Shown piece after piece: positions 44,506-54,107 of a stretch of DNA of 64,000 nucleotides. A model generated the notes under the pieces. The model made no database searches. It was given only the letters and a program-made list of their open reading frames with translations, and was not told where the DNA came from. This stretch comes from Chitinimonas prasina. Its GTDB lineage: Bacteria > Pseudomonadota > Gammaproteobacteria > Burkholderiales > Chitinimonadaceae. Each line of letters starts with the position of its first letter. The stretch's first letter is position 1. The position numbers and the translations under genes were made by a program. The stretch covers positions 156,962 to 220,961 of the forward strand of contig NZ_BSOG01000005.1 of NCBI RefSeq assembly GCF_030160395.1, given 5' to 3'.

Positions 44506-44538
44506 TTAACGTCGGAATAGGTAGATTAACCAACCCAT
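44506..44538 (-). CDS. Possible ten-residue membrane micropeptide
   Basis: A minus-strand AAAGGAG seven bases before ATG opens MGWLIYLFRR and stops. The peptide is hydrophobic with a basic end. The downstream bidirectional stem-loop (44412-44447) would finish a ~150-nt transcript. No family recognised; it could equally be a small RNA or chance. The rest of 44539-44941 appears to be the 5' leader and promoter of the downstream helicase gene. Confidence 0.2.
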   Translation of the reverse strand: MGWLIYLFRR

Positions 44539-44941
44539 AATAACGCTCCTTTCACTTTCGGCATCCCGTCACAAGTCGTGAGACCTGGGCGGTAGCTGTA
44601 CGCGGGCGGTTGCAACCCTTGCCTTATTTCACTGACAACCACCGGCCACAGGCACATAGCTAATGTGAAACTTCGCCTGCTCCGGCCCACGGCACCCCAA
44701 CGGCGCCGCGCTTTGATTATGCCTTGTCAAGCATAACAAACTGATTTTACAGGATTGTTGCAAAACAGCAAAGTGCAGATTGTACCAAGCTGGTATACTG
44801 GCGCCGCCGGATACGCTCCAGTCTTCGTATCCGCTCAGGTCTTCACCGCTCTTGGTGCCCTGCACTCCCGCTGTATACCCTTCGTCATCCGCCGCAGACT
44901 GGCGCTCCATCGCGGAGCCAGGCCGATGCCCCGGAGTTTCC

Positions 44942-46333
44942 ATGTCTTTTGCTGATCTCGGCCTGTCCGACGATATCGTTCGCGCCGTTACCGAACTCGG
45001 TTACACCGAGCCCACCCCCATCCAGCTGCAGGCCATTCCTGCCGTACTGACCGGCCGTGACCTGCTGGCAGGCGCCCAGACCGGCACTGGCAAGACCGCC
45101 GGCTTTACCCTGCCCATCCTGCACCGCTTGGCCAACCGCGCCGCCAAGGGCCCTTCCACTGGCCGCCCACCGGTACGCGCACTGATACTGACCCCCACCC
45201 GCGAGCTGGCAGCACAGGTGGAAGAGTCCGTGCGTAACTACGGCAAATACCTCAAGCTGACGTCCATGACCATGTTTGGTGGCGTCAGCATCAACCCGCA
45301 GATCAAGCAACTCCGCAGCCGGGTCGACATCCTGGTCGCCACGCCTGGCCGACTGCTGGATCACGTGCAGCAAGGTACGCTGGATCTCTCCAAGGTCGAG
45401 ATCCTGGTACTGGATGAAGCCGACCGCATGCTGGACATGGGCTTTATCCGCGATATCAAGAAGATACTCTCGCTGCTGCCACGCGAACGGCAGAACCTAC
45501 TGTTTTCGGCCACCTTCTCCGACGAGATCAAGGCCCTGGCAGACAGCCTGCTGCAATCGCCAGAGCTGATCGAGGTTGCGCGCCGCAATGCCACCGCCGA
45601 TACCATCGCCCAGAAGATCTACCCGGTGGACCGCGATAAGAAGCGCCAGTTGCTGGCGCACCTGATCAAGGAACACAACTGGTTCCAGGTGCTGGTCTTC
45701 ACCCGCACCAAGCATGGCGCCAACCGTTTGGCCGAACAGTTGGACAAGGATGGCATCAGCGCCCTGGCCATCCACGGCAACAAGAGCCAGGGTGCTCGCA
45801 CCCGTGCGCTCAGTGAATTCAAGGATGGCACCCTGCAGGTACTGGTGGCCACTGATATCGCCGCCCGTGGCATTGATATCGATCAGCTACCCCATGTGGT
45901 GAACTACGAACTGCCCAATGTGCCCGAAGACTATGTGCACCGCATCGGCCGCACCGGCCGTGCCGGCGCCGAGGGCGAGGCCGTATCGCTGGTCTGCGTG
46001 GACGAGAAGAAGCTGCTGGCCGATATCGAGCGTGTGATCAAGCGCGAGATACCGCGCGAGATCGTACCGGGTTTCGAGCCCGATCCCCATGCCAAGCCCG
46101 AACCCATCCAGCAGCGCTCCGGCGGCGGTGGCCGTCAGGGTCAAGGCCAGGGGCGCGGCCGCAGCGGTGGTGGCAGTGGTCAACCACGCCAGCCCCAAGG
46201 CAGTGGCAGCGGCAAGCCCGCTGGCAGCCAAGGCCAGGGCAAGACCCAGTCGCGCCAACCGGTAGCCCAGGCGGGCAACCATAATAGCCGGGGACCCGGC
46301 GTAGGACGCCGCCCTACCGGCCGTCATCACTGA
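44942..46333 (+). CDS. rhlE: DEAD-box RNA helicase RhlE
   Basis: A 463-residue helicase with the RhlE-like core (~1-385): [66 protein letters not shown] and [11 protein letters not shown] short basic Gly/Gln-rich tail (~390-463) follows. It acts in ribosome maturation and RNA turnover. The start MSFADLGL follows CCGGAG; the frame is open further upstream, but that region looks like an untranslated leader of ~180 nt after a TATACT-like -10 near 44802. A 53-residue basic protein gene follows in ten bases. Confidence 0.93.
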   Translation: MSFADLGLSDDIVRAVTELGYTEPTPIQLQAIPAVLTGRDLLAGAQTGTGKTAGFTLPILHRLANRAAKGPSTGRPPVRALILTPTRELAAQVEESVRNYGKYLKLTSMTMFGGVSINPQIKQLRSRVDILVATPGRLLDHVQQGTLDLSKVEILVLDEADRMLDMGFIRDIKKILSLLPRERQNLLFSATFSDEIKALADSLLQSPELIEVARRNATADTIAQKIYPVDRDKKRQLLAHLIKEHNWFQVLVFTRTKHGANRLAEQLDKDGISALAIHGNKSQGARTRALSEFKDGTLQVLVATDIAARGIDIDQLPHVVNYELPNVPEDYVHRIGRTGRAGAEGEAVSLVCVDEKKLLADIERVIKREIPREIVPGFEPDPHAKPEPIQQRSGGGGRQGQGQGRGRSGGGSGQPRQPQGSGSGKPAGSQGQGKTQSRQPVAQAGNHNSRGPGVGRRPTGRHH

Positions 46334-46342
46334 GGATAAAGC

Positions 46343-46504
46343 ATGAAGAAAGTTGAACTGGAAAAGCTGCGCGGCTTGAAGATCAACACCAAGCTAGCCA
46401 AGAGCGATGTACCCGATCGTTTCGGCAAGGCCTCGGGCGGCCAGGCAGCGGCCCCGGAACCCAAGGGCCTGCTGGGTGCGCTGCTAAAGAAGGCGCCCAA
46501 ATAG
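46343..46504 (+). CDS. Small basic 53-residue protein downstream of rhlE
   Basis: Starts MKKVELEKLRGLKINTKLAK, continues SDVPDRFGKAS, and ends GLLGALLKKAPK. It has a good ribosome site (GAGGATAAAGC before ATG), starts 10 bp after the rhlE stop and ends 20 bp before a terminator, so it is surely in the rhlE transcript. Lys-rich, no signal peptide, no named family. A helicase-associated RNA-binding role is only a guess. Confidence 0.7.
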   Translation: MKKVELEKLRGLKINTKLAKSDVPDRFGKASGGQAAAPEPKGLLGALLKKAPK

Positions 46505-46738
46505 GCTGCAAGCAGCTAAGTAGAAAGCCGGCACCATGTGCCGGCTTTTTTTGCGTCCTGACACAATCTCGATCAAGGCATCAGGCAATCCATCCAAGTT
46601 AAGGTCCATGCGGCTCTGGCGTTGCTGACCACTCGTCTCATAAAGGCGCACCTGGAAGCAGCCGCGCAAAGCATCGGAGTTATCACGCCGATTCAGGTAA
46701 ATGCAGCTGCCATTGCGTTCAAACAGTTCATAGCGCAT
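46484..46738 (-). CDS. Small ORF downstream of RHS gene, possible immunity remnant
   Basis: An 84-codon frame reading MRYELFERNGSCIYLNRRDN, then LDGLPDALIEIVSGRKK. It lies 127 bp after the RHS stop on the same strand, where an immunity gene would be expected. Its final ~20 codons run through the rhlE-side terminator, so the natural 3' end may be lost. No family recognised and the ribosome site is poor. Confidence 0.3.
   Translation of the reverse strand: MRYELFERNGSCIYLNRRDNSDALRGCFQVRLYETSGQQRQSRMDLNLDGLPDALIEIVSGRKKSRHMVPAFYLAACSLFGRLL
46524..46552 (+). terminator. Terminator of rhlE operon
   Basis: An 11-bp stem AAAGCCGGCAC-CAT-GTGCCGGCTTT followed by four more T residues, 20 bp after the 53-residue gene. 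Confidence 0.88.
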
Positions 46739-46865
46739 TGCACCGCACCCGCTGTTGATACGCGCATGACCTAGTACTCAGCACGACAGGCACGAGCCAA
46801 AATGCCTGTCAAACTTGGGTAAATGATGGTGCCCGGTGATTACCTGCCAATACCAGCCGGCAATA

Positions 46866-49800
46866 CTAGCCTTGACGCCTTGGCTGTCGCACCTGCCAAT
46901 CCGTAAACGTATATCGGTTGATCTCCGGATAGCCACCAAAAGTCTCAGACCCGAACGCGTCCGCAATGCTTTGCGCATTGGAAAAAGCAGAGTGGCAGCT
47001 CATCACCTTGATAGCTTCAGTCGCATCACGGCCTCTCCATTCGTCCCTCGCATAGCGGGCAAACAATTTCCCTGTGATTGGCCGCACCATGTTTGGCTCG
47101 CGGTTCAGGATGCCGCCTGGCTTATATTCCACACTGGCAAACATGGTGTTACCGGCTCCATGTGCAGCAATCGTGTCGTAGGTCTGCGAGTCAGGTTGAT
47201 AATCAAGGGTAAGTGCCGCGTCGTAGTTGCCATAACGGGCGATGAATCTGTCTGCGGTTGTATTGGCCTCGGCCTGTGGCGCCATGACCAATAGACGCTT
47301 GCTCAGCCTAGCACCTCTTTGATTCCGAGCAGGGGTGATCAAATCCAGTTCGCTTTCCGTCAAAGGGACTGGAATGATCTTGTTGCTGAGCAAGCCCAGA
47401 TACGCGCCCGACGTCAGTAGGCCACCACCCGCGCCGCCGAAGAAACCGACCGTCATACTGAGTGCAGTCGTCTTGCTGAAAAAAGGTTGTCCGGTCGCCA
47501 ACGAGGTGACACCGGCCGAGGTCGCGGCACCGGCCAATCCGCCGATCCCCGCCGAGCAGACAGACCCGATACGGGCAATCGCGCTTTGCGACAAACCTTG
47601 GGACAGCGCGTTACGCATTGCAACGCGTCCAGCATAACCGCCGACCCCTGCACCGACAGCGCCGCCAAGCGCGCCGCTGGCCAAATCCATCAAGGCGCGT
47701 CCACCGCTGAGTTTCTGACCAGAGATAGCGGCACGATAACCGTTGGCGGTGATGCTACCGGCTGCACCGGCCAGTGCCGTCACACCGGTGCTTGCAAGCA
47801 GGCTCTCTGGGCCGAAGACCATGGCCGCTGCCATGCCGCCGAAAAAGCCGGTGAAGACGGTAGCGAAACTGCCGACGATCCCACCGACGACCGCGCCGGC
47901 AATGTTGGCCGCTTCTGAGTGCCCAGTCGGATCGATCAGATTGATCGGGTCACCCGAACAATAGGCGTAGCGGTTATCGTTCAGCACGCTGTCCATGGTC
48001 ATGAAACGCATCAAGCCTGGGTGGTAGCAACGTGCGCGCAAATAAACCAATCCGTTAGATGGATCCGCATACTCCTGATTCCAGGTGAAGCTCTGCTTGG
48101 CGCTGATATCCCCCTGACTGGTGACTGCGCCATAGGGGTCATAGCTGAAGATGGCACTCTCACCGTTAGCGTCCTGCAGCAAGGCCGTCGAACCCGCTGC
48201 GGCCATGTAATAACCGGATGCTTGCTGACCTTCGTACGCTGCCAGTCGGTCAGGACCGCTGAACAGGAAGCTGGTCCAGTCCTCTGCGGTACTTTGCGAC
48301 AAGATCGCGTTGACTGCACCGCTGTAGTAGTACTGCAGTTTGCTGCCGCTTGCGGTATTGCTGTTCGACGCCAAGGCACCGTCAGGGTAGTAGTCATAGT
48401 CAGCCGGTGCGGGGGCCGTACCCGAGACCTGAATCAGCTGATCCAGCGCATTGTAGGCGTATTGGCGTCCGCTACCGTCGGACGTCATACGGCCATTCTG
48501 GTCGTACACAATACCGGCACCGACAAGCTGGTCGATTGCGTTATAGGTGTAGTTGCTGACCACGCCATTGGTAGTCTTGCTGAGCGGGTTACTGTTACCG
48601 TCATAGGCAAAGGCAATTTGTAAGGCTGGCTTACCGTTGCTATAGGTAGTCGTCGTGCCGACCAGCTGATTCAACCCGTCATACAGGTAGCTCCTGCTGT
48701 AGTTGACTGCAGAATCGTTACAGGTAGCGGACGAGACCGCGGTTTCTATCAGGCGACTGGCGGTATCTCGCGTGTAGCGCGTATTCAATACGCTGGCGCC
48801 GGCAGCATTCGCGATGGCGGTAGCACTGAGTTCCCCGAAGCCGTTGTACGCATACTGCCACGTGAATTGGCCCGATCCAGTCAATTCAACACCTTGCAGC
48901 ACACCTGCCGTATGGTTGATGGTTCCATATACGTTGGTGATGGTATCTATGCCGTTGGTGCGCTTGGCGATGCGGCCATAGGTATCGAACAGATTGGAAG
49001 TCACCATGCCGGATGCATCAGTTTGCGAAGTGATCCTCGAAAAAGTATCAACGCTATACGATTGCGACCGACCATCAGGGTAGGTGATGGATTTCGCGCT
49101 GCCGTCCAGATAATAGTCGTACAGAATGGCAGCGCCACCGAGCGTCACGCTCTGGATACGGTCGTTCGGGTAATAGCTGCAATCGATGCTGCCACCATTC
49201 CATGCGGTCTGTAGCAGCTTGCCCACTTTGTCATAGCTATAAGAGATGACGGTACCGTCGAAACGGGTCCGCGTCAGCATCCGGCCGTCGTCGTCGTAGC
49301 TGTAGGATTCGACCTGGTCCAATTGATTGGTGACCGAAACAAGCAGGTTGGCAGCGTTGTAACGGGGTATGCACGCGTCGTTCTGGAAGCTCCGGCCATC
49401 CGCATAATCGGTCTGCTTGGCGTACCCCAGCGGATTGCCGAACAGGTCGTAAAACGTATTACGGGTCGTTGTAAGCTGCGGCCCGCTGTATCCGCTGCAA
49501 ACTTCGGTAATCACCTTTGCTTCGACATCGTAGCTATAACTGTTTTCATACAGCGCCTGCGGATTCCCACCCTGCTTGGGAAGCTGGCTGATGACCGTAC
49601 GCAGTATTTGGCCCAGCCCGCTATATTCGGATTCATTCAGCTTGGCGTACGAGCTGGTGCTGTCATCTGGGTCGGGGTAGGACGTCAACGTTTGGGTCCG
49701 GCCCAATCCATCCAGCTGGGTCACATCGCGCAGGATATCGTTGGTGTAAGCGGACACCGAGAGCTGCGCGTCATCGAATACGGTGGTGCCCACATTGCCC

Positions 49801-51920
49801 AGTGGATCGGTAGACTGAACCAGGCGATTCAGGCTGTCATACTGGTAACGCGTGACAAGGCCCAGCTCATCGATATCCTGCGACGGATTGCCTAGCGGTC
49901 CATAGCACTTCTGGCGCAGACAGCGATTGGGGCTGCCCCCCTCCATGGATGGGTCGCCGTTATCCATCAATTTGACCGGCCGGCCAAGTGCGTCGAAAAA
50001 CAGTTCTGTGAGATAGCCATTCGGAGCACTGCTCAAGACACTGTTAGCCTGATCGGTTGCAAACAGCTTGTAGGTGGTCAACGTCGTCAATCCGAGCGCA
50101 TCAGTTTGCTTGCTTACGCGACCGAGCAAGTCGAACTCGAAGGTTTGGCTCTCGCCAAGCGGGGTTGTCATGAGTACCGCCGGACCGGATGGCTTGGTGA
50201 CATCATAGGTAGTCTTGGTAACGGCCCCTATGGCGTTGGTCAGTGATACCGTCAGGAGGTAAGAACTGGGGTCATACGCATAGGCACAGGTCGAACTGGT
50301 CGACGCCACGCTGCCCTCTGAATAGCTTGCATCCTGCGACCAAGCCAGCACGGTGGATATCAACCTCCCTTGCTGGTCGTAGCCGTAGCAGGTGGTTTTC
50401 CAGGGAGCCCAGCTATCCTGTGCATTGGTCCTGAACAGTACGGCTGCCGAAGCCAGGCTCTTTTGATCGGCTGACAGCGTGTAGGCGACCTGCCGCTGAA
50501 AGCCGGTGACATTGTCGATATAAATTTCTGTGGCAGGCATCTCCCCGCCCCAGGATGCCACCGTATAACTGAAGCTCGCAGCAATCTGGCTTTTGAAAGC
50601 CTGCGCAGTCCGGTCATAGCAAAGCTCTTCCGATGACAACATCTGCCCATAATCGTCATAGCTGCTAGTCGATTTTCGTATCGGCAGGTAGTCGCTCACG
50701 GCGGCGGAATAGACGAACTGCTCGGTCGTGACAGGCCTGTTGTAATTGACCGAGCGTGCATGCAAATCCGGATTGATCAAATAGCTGTATAGCGCGCGGT
50801 ACCCGCACTGGACCTCGTGTGAGGCATCTACTAGATAGTGTTCCTCGCGGACCGGCGCGTGCAGATAGTTGTAATACACCCTGGATGCCGAAAGCAGGGC
50901 ACCGCTTGCATCGCACTTGGAAGTCAATACGTCGTAGAGATACAAGGTGTTGTTGCTGTCCATCAGGCTATCGGTCCCAGCCGACATCCGATACCCTGCC
51001 GCATAACCGGTAAAGGTATTACCGTCGCTGTCGGTCCCGAAGGCATACGTCGTGCAATCGGCGATGCTGGCATCACTATCCAAGTGGGTTAGCATGGAGA
51101 CCGCAGGAAAAGCCGATTCCGCGCCATTGGCGTCCACATAGGGAATACGGGTGTACGTCATCGTGGTATTCAGACCCGTGGGGTACTGGATAGTCGAGAC
51201 CACGGTTTGGTTAGCGAAGGCGGTGTAGTTCAGCACCGTCGCATTGCCAAGAGGATCGACGATGTTTTCCACGCCACGCGAGGAAAAATTGATCGTGTTT
51301 TGTCCGCCGTCTGGAGTGGTGATGATGATTGCGTTCGAACCATAACCAAAACGCACAACCTGACCAAAACTATCGGTGATGTAATCAAGCTGATTGTTCA
51401 ATGCCCCGCTGAACTGATCGGTATAGAAGTAATTGATGTGGTTGCCGAACAAGTCGGCGTGCTCGACCAGCTTGCCAGTGGCATCGTAGTAGTCGCATCC
51501 GCCATCGCCATAGGTCAGTGTGTAGGCATATGTGCCCGGCTGGCCCGAGGGTAGAGGCTGGTCAGGCACCACTGGCGAAAACTTGATCCCATGGTCGTTC
51601 ACGTAACGCAGCCCTGACTGATAACCAGTTTCGTCCGACCAAGTGAGGTCAACGATGCTGGTTTGGCCTTGAGTAGTAAGGGACGAGCCGGGCACCACGA
51701 ACGCAATGCCAAAACTCCACCCTGACGGCAAGCCCATCAGGCCCGTGGTACCTGACGCGTAGGACAGATTGATGTTGAGCCCTATGCTGGAGGTGATACC
51801 CCGAAGGTTCACGAGCAATTTGGAAAAGGAAAATGATCCGGTGTTAGGATTTACGGATTCTGCGGTAGAAAAAGACTGGTTAAACGCTTGGGAATTCTGG
51901 TATTGACTGCTGCCGCTCAT
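46866..51920 (-). CDS. RHS-repeat polymorphic-toxin-like protein with caspase-like C-terminus
   Basis: A 1684-residue RHS/YD protein without a signal peptide. Residues ~1-280 resemble the shell start of toxin-complex/RHS proteins (NPNTGSFSFSKLLVNLRGIT). Residues ~300-1280 hold many YD repeats (YDQQGRLISTV, YSYDDDGRMLTRTRFDG). The RHS core ends near 1334 (GLVYLRARCYHPGLMRFMTM, NLIDPTGH). The tail has a Gly/Ala-rich hydrophobic stretch (~1337-1515), then ~1560-1684 with TIAAHGAGNTMF (His1587) and AIKVMSCHSAFSNAQSIADA (Cys1642). This His/Cys pair at ~55-residue spacing resembles clan CD (caspase/C80-like) peptidases. Ribosome site GGAGG before MSGSSQ. An effector against competitors or eukaryotes is inferred; no VgrG, PAAR or Tc genes are in the window. 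Confidence 0.85.
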   Translation of the reverse strand: MSGSSQYQNSQAFNQSFSTAESVNPNTGSFSFSKLLVNLRGITSSIGLNINLSYASGTTGLMGLPSGWSFGIAFVVPGSSLTTQGQTSIVDLTWSDETGYQSGLRYVNDHGIKFSPVVPDQPLPSGQPGTYAYTLTYGDGGCDYYDATGKLVEHADLFGNHINYFYTDQFSGALNNQLDYITDSFGQVVRFGYGSNAIIITTPDGGQNTINFSSRGVENIVDPLGNATVLNYTAFANQTVVSTIQYPTGLNTTMTYTRIPYVDANGAESAFPAVSMLTHLDSDASIADCTTYAFGTDSDGNTFTGYAAGYRMSAGTDSLMDSNNTLYLYDVLTSKCDASGALLSASRVYYNYLHAPVREEHYLVDASHEVQCGYRALYSYLINPDLHARSVNYNRPVTTEQFVYSAAVSDYLPIRKSTSSYDDYGQMLSSEELCYDRTAQAFKSQIAASFSYTVASWGGEMPATEIYIDNVTGFQRQVAYTLSADQKSLASAAVLFRTNAQDSWAPWKTTCYGYDQQGRLISTVLAWSQDASYSEGSVASTSSTCAYAYDPSSYLLTVSLTNAIGAVTKTTYDVTKPSGPAVLMTTPLGESQTFEFDLLGRVSKQTDALGLTTLTTYKLFATDQANSVLSSAPNGYLTELFFDALGRPVKLMDNGDPSMEGGSPNRCLRQKCYGPLGNPSQDIDELGLVTRYQYDSLNRLVQSTDPLGNVGTTVFDDAQLSVSAYTNDILRDVTQLDGLGRTQTLTSYPDPDDSTSSYAKLNESEYSGLGQILRTVISQLPKQGGNPQALYENSYSYDVEAKVITEVCSGYSGPQLTTTRNTFYDLFGNPLGYAKQTDYADGRSFQNDACIPRYNAANLLVSVTNQLDQVESYSYDDDGRMLTRTRFDGTVISYSYDKVGKLLQTAWNGGSIDCSYYPNDRIQSVTLGGAAILYDYYLDGSAKSITYPDGRSQSYSVDTFSRITSQTDASGMVTSNLFDTYGRIAKRTNGIDTITNVYGTINHTAGVLQGVELTGSGQFTWQYAYNGFGELSATAIANAAGASVLNTRYTRDTASRLIETAVSSATCNDSAVNYSRSYLYDGLNQLVGTTTTYSNGKPALQIAFAYDGNSNPLSKTTNGVVSNYTYNAIDQLVGAGIVYDQNGRMTSDGSGRQYAYNALDQLIQVSGTAPAPADYDYYPDGALASNSNTASGSKLQYYYSGAVNAILSQSTAEDWTSFLFSGPDRLAAYEGQQASGYYMAAAGSTALLQDANGESAIFSYDPYGAVTSQGDISAKQSFTWNQEYADPSNGLVYLRARCYHPGLMRFMTMDSVLNDNRYAYCSGDPINLIDPTGHSEAANIAGAVVGGIVGSFATVFTGFFGGMAAAMVFGPESLLASTGVTALAGAAGSITANGYRAAISGQKLSGGRALMDLASGALGGAVGAGVGGYAGRVAMRNALSQGLSQSAIARIGSVCSAGIGGLAGAATSAGVTSLATGQPFFSKTTALSMTVGFFGGAGGGLLTSGAYLGLLSNKIIPVPLTESELDLITPARNQRGARLSKRLLVMAPQAEANTTADRFIARYGNYDAALTLDYQPDSQTYDTIAAHGAGNTMFASVEYKPGGILNREPNMVRPITGKLFARYARDEWRGRDATEAIKVMSCHSAFSNAQSIADAFGSETFGGYPEINRYTFTDWQVRQPRRQG

Positions 51921-52067
51921 GATAAGCGCCTCCTATCCGCATCTATTTTGGTGTCGACAGCAGCCATACCGTCCCAAGGCTGACAGGGACGGTATGGCGT
52001 GAGTCATCGATTGTATGAAGCCCAATACTCGTTCAAGCAACAATGAGGTAAACGACGGCACTCAGCC

Positions 52068-52586
52068 TTAGTTTGCTGTGCCGGGTGAGAAGATGATGTA
52101 CAAAGGCCCCTTGGTGCCGCTGTCCCATTTTTGCGATGTGCTGCCACAGAGTGTTGCGTTGGCACATACTTGGGCCGATTTAGCTGGGCTGAGATCTACG
52201 TGATAGTGGCTGAAGTCGTAATTGAAATGCGCGTTGGTGGCGCCGCTATACTGTGTGTTGGGGATGGTATAGCTGAGCACCCAGTTCGACTTGGAGCCAA
52301 AGCAGGTTTTGCCGTGGTTGTCGCCATTTTTTTCCTGAACGAATCCGACAGAGCCGCAGGTTATGCCTTGAGCCGATGCGACGACACTGACGTTATTACC
52401 GATATGATTCATACAATGGTCTGTCGCGCCACCAGCAATGAAGTTCACGGTTAAGGGCTGCAACGGTTTAGTGGGAAGATAAACGCACGCATTGACATCG
52501 GCACCCGCATCGGCAGCCTGCGCCAGCATGGGCAGAAGGCAGATCGCGGCACTGGACAATGCGTAACGGACAGTTTTTAACTTCAT
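52068..52586 (-). CDS. Secreted Cys-containing protein of unknown function
   Basis: A 172-residue protein with a signal peptide (MKLKTVRYALSSAAICLLPM...AQAAD) and six Cys in the mature part (NACVYLPTK, DHCMNHIG, GITCGSVGF, GKTCFGSKS, AQVCANATLCGS), enough for three disulfides. It is rich in Asn, Ser and Gly, and I do not recognise the family. The start has GAGGAGAC upstream. It is transcribed in the same direction as, and 147 bp upstream of, the RHS gene. It could be functionally linked or simply an accessory secreted protein. Confidence 0.65.
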   Translation of the reverse strand: MKLKTVRYALSSAAICLLPMLAQAADAGADVNACVYLPTKPLQPLTVNFIAGGATDHCMNHIGNNVSVVASAQGITCGSVGFVQEKNGDNHGKTCFGSKSNWVLSYTIPNTQYSGATNAHFNYDFSHYHVDLSPAKSAQVCANATLCGSTSQKWDSGTKGPLYIIFSPGTAN

Positions 52587-53157
52587 GGTTTTGTCTCCTC
52601 ATCAGTTTGGTTAAATATCGAAAAAGTCTGGTTGAAGATCGCTTGCGGTACCTCGCATATCGACACAGGCACGCCATCGGCGACGAATGCGGCAACCTTG
52701 GGCAATCAATCCGTCAGATTGGAAATGGATCGTGCACACTTACCGAGCCGGTAGCGCTCGGCCATGTGCGCCAGGATCTCTGCCCCTACGTGCAAGGCGT
52801 AGCGGAAGAAAATGCGGGCTCCAGCCGGAGTATGTCCGGCGCGATGCTGGGTAGCCCGAGAGGATGGGGGGTATGCCAATAACACATGCTTGCCTCCTTT
52901 AACGCTGCTTTTGTTTGGGACAGCGTAGCAGGTGCATGTTGAATTTGCTGAGACAAGCGAAGCGCAACCACAAACGTGGCACACGGGCTCCCAACGGCAC
53001 AGCTGCCACAGTCGATTCAGTTCCAATGGCCGAGCGTCACCTTGCTGGGACCGCGACTTGGTTTACCAGCCCGCGGCGGTAGATGCTCAAGGACACCAAG
53101 CACGGTTGCTATGGGCTAACGGGGCAGTTGCAGATGCTTGCCTAGCCCGCTGTAGAG
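52587..53157. other. Gene-poor stretch upstream of the secreted protein
   Basis: Only doubtful frames are present. The best is a minus-strand start with AAAGGAGG before GTG 52885 or ATG 52887; the GTG frame reads LLAYPPSSRATQHRAGHTPA for 60 codons and matches nothing I know. The region probably contains the promoter of the 172-residue protein and decayed DNA. Confidence 0.3.
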
Positions 53158-53436
53158 GTGTTGCTCGCCACGAGAGGTGCGACGTCCGAGCAACGGGAAC
53201 GCGTTTATTTGACCAAGGAACACTTCGACCACTTGGTGGCACTGGGAAGCTTTGAGGCGCTGGCGGCGACTGCAATCTTGGCCAAGCTTCCCGAGGAGGC
53301 TGCTGCTCATGAGCTATATGGTATGGTCTTGTACTGCTACGCTTGGCTGCAGACGGCTCTCGCCGATGCACCTGAGACAGGCGCGCCTGACCCTGGGGTG
53401 TTCACCTTTATGGACAAGGTTTGCCAACACTGGTGA
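53158..53436 (+). CDS. Hypothetical 92-residue protein, possibly truncated
   Basis: The frame opens with GTG and reads SEQRERVYLTKEHFDHLVAL, then AILAKLPEEAAAHELYGMVL, ending DKVCQHW. Composition is protein-like and helical, better than nearby random frames. There is no convincing ribosome site and the upstream DNA is gene-poor, so it may be the remainder of a longer gene. No family recognised. Confidence 0.35.
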   Translation: MLLATRGATSEQRERVYLTKEHFDHLVALGSFEALAATAILAKLPEEAAAHELYGMVLYCYAWLQTALADAPETGAPDPGVFTFMDKVCQHW

Positions 53437-53646
53437 GTGTATTGCCTGGGGGACGCTGGAACACGCACTTGTTCTGGCATGGCAATGAGTGGGCAAACCA
53501 TCGCCACTCCCACTTCGGCCCGCGACTCGCCTACCTGTATCACATGCACAGATGGGGGCCGCCTCCAATGCCTAATGAAGCGTCACGCTGCTCATAGGCT
53601 ACTGATGACTTCGGCCCAACTTGGGTGGATTGGGGTATCAGGCAAT

Positions 53647-53673
53647 AAAAAACCCGGCTTGCGCCGGGTTTTT
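53647..53673 (-). terminator. Terminator of cold-shock gene
   Basis: AAAAAACCCGGC-TTGC-GCCGGGTTTTT, a perfect stem, 27 bp after the cold-shock stop codon on the minus strand. Confidence 0.9.
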
Positions 53674-53699
53674 GCTACCACTCAAACAGGTCTAATGAA

Positions 53700-53903
53700 T
53701 TAGACGGGCTTGATGTTGGAAGCTTGCTTGCCCTTGGGGCCAGTGGTCACGTCGAACGAGACCTTTTGGTTCTCAGCCAGCGACTTGAAGCCGTTGGATT
53801 GAATTTGCGAGAAGTGAGCGAACAGGTCGTCGCCGCCTTCGTCAGGGGTGATGAAGCCGAAGCCCTTGGAGTCATTGAACCACTTAACGGTACCGGTTGC
53901 CAT
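53700..53903 (-). CDS. Cold-shock protein, CspA family
   Basis: A 67-residue OB-fold nucleic-acid chaperone. It has RNP1 ([12 protein letters not shown]) and RNP2 (LFAHFSQIQ) and the normal start [10 protein letters not shown]. It binds single-stranded RNA/DNA and melts secondary structure. The ~200-nt gap to the DUF1415 gene, with an AT-rich patch next to the start, leaves room for the long 5' leader common to csp genes. It is not possible to say which paralogue this is. Confidence 0.96.
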   Translation of the reverse strand: MATGTVKWFNDSKGFGFITPDEGGDDLFAHFSQIQSNGFKSLAENQKVSFDVTTGPKGKQASNIKPV

Positions 53904-54107
53904 GATACTTTTCCTTGTTGGAAATAATGTAAAGAGTGCGGACGATCAAACAAAGGAGGGCGAATCGGAATACCGCGAGGGTATGAGAACTGCCTGGAAC
54001 CTACGACTTGAACTGCCTGCAGCGTGCGTTGTACGCGAATCAAACCCGCTTGGCAAAGCATTTCGTCAAATACCTGCCAAAAACGCGCCAAACGGTCGAT
54101 TCCACCC

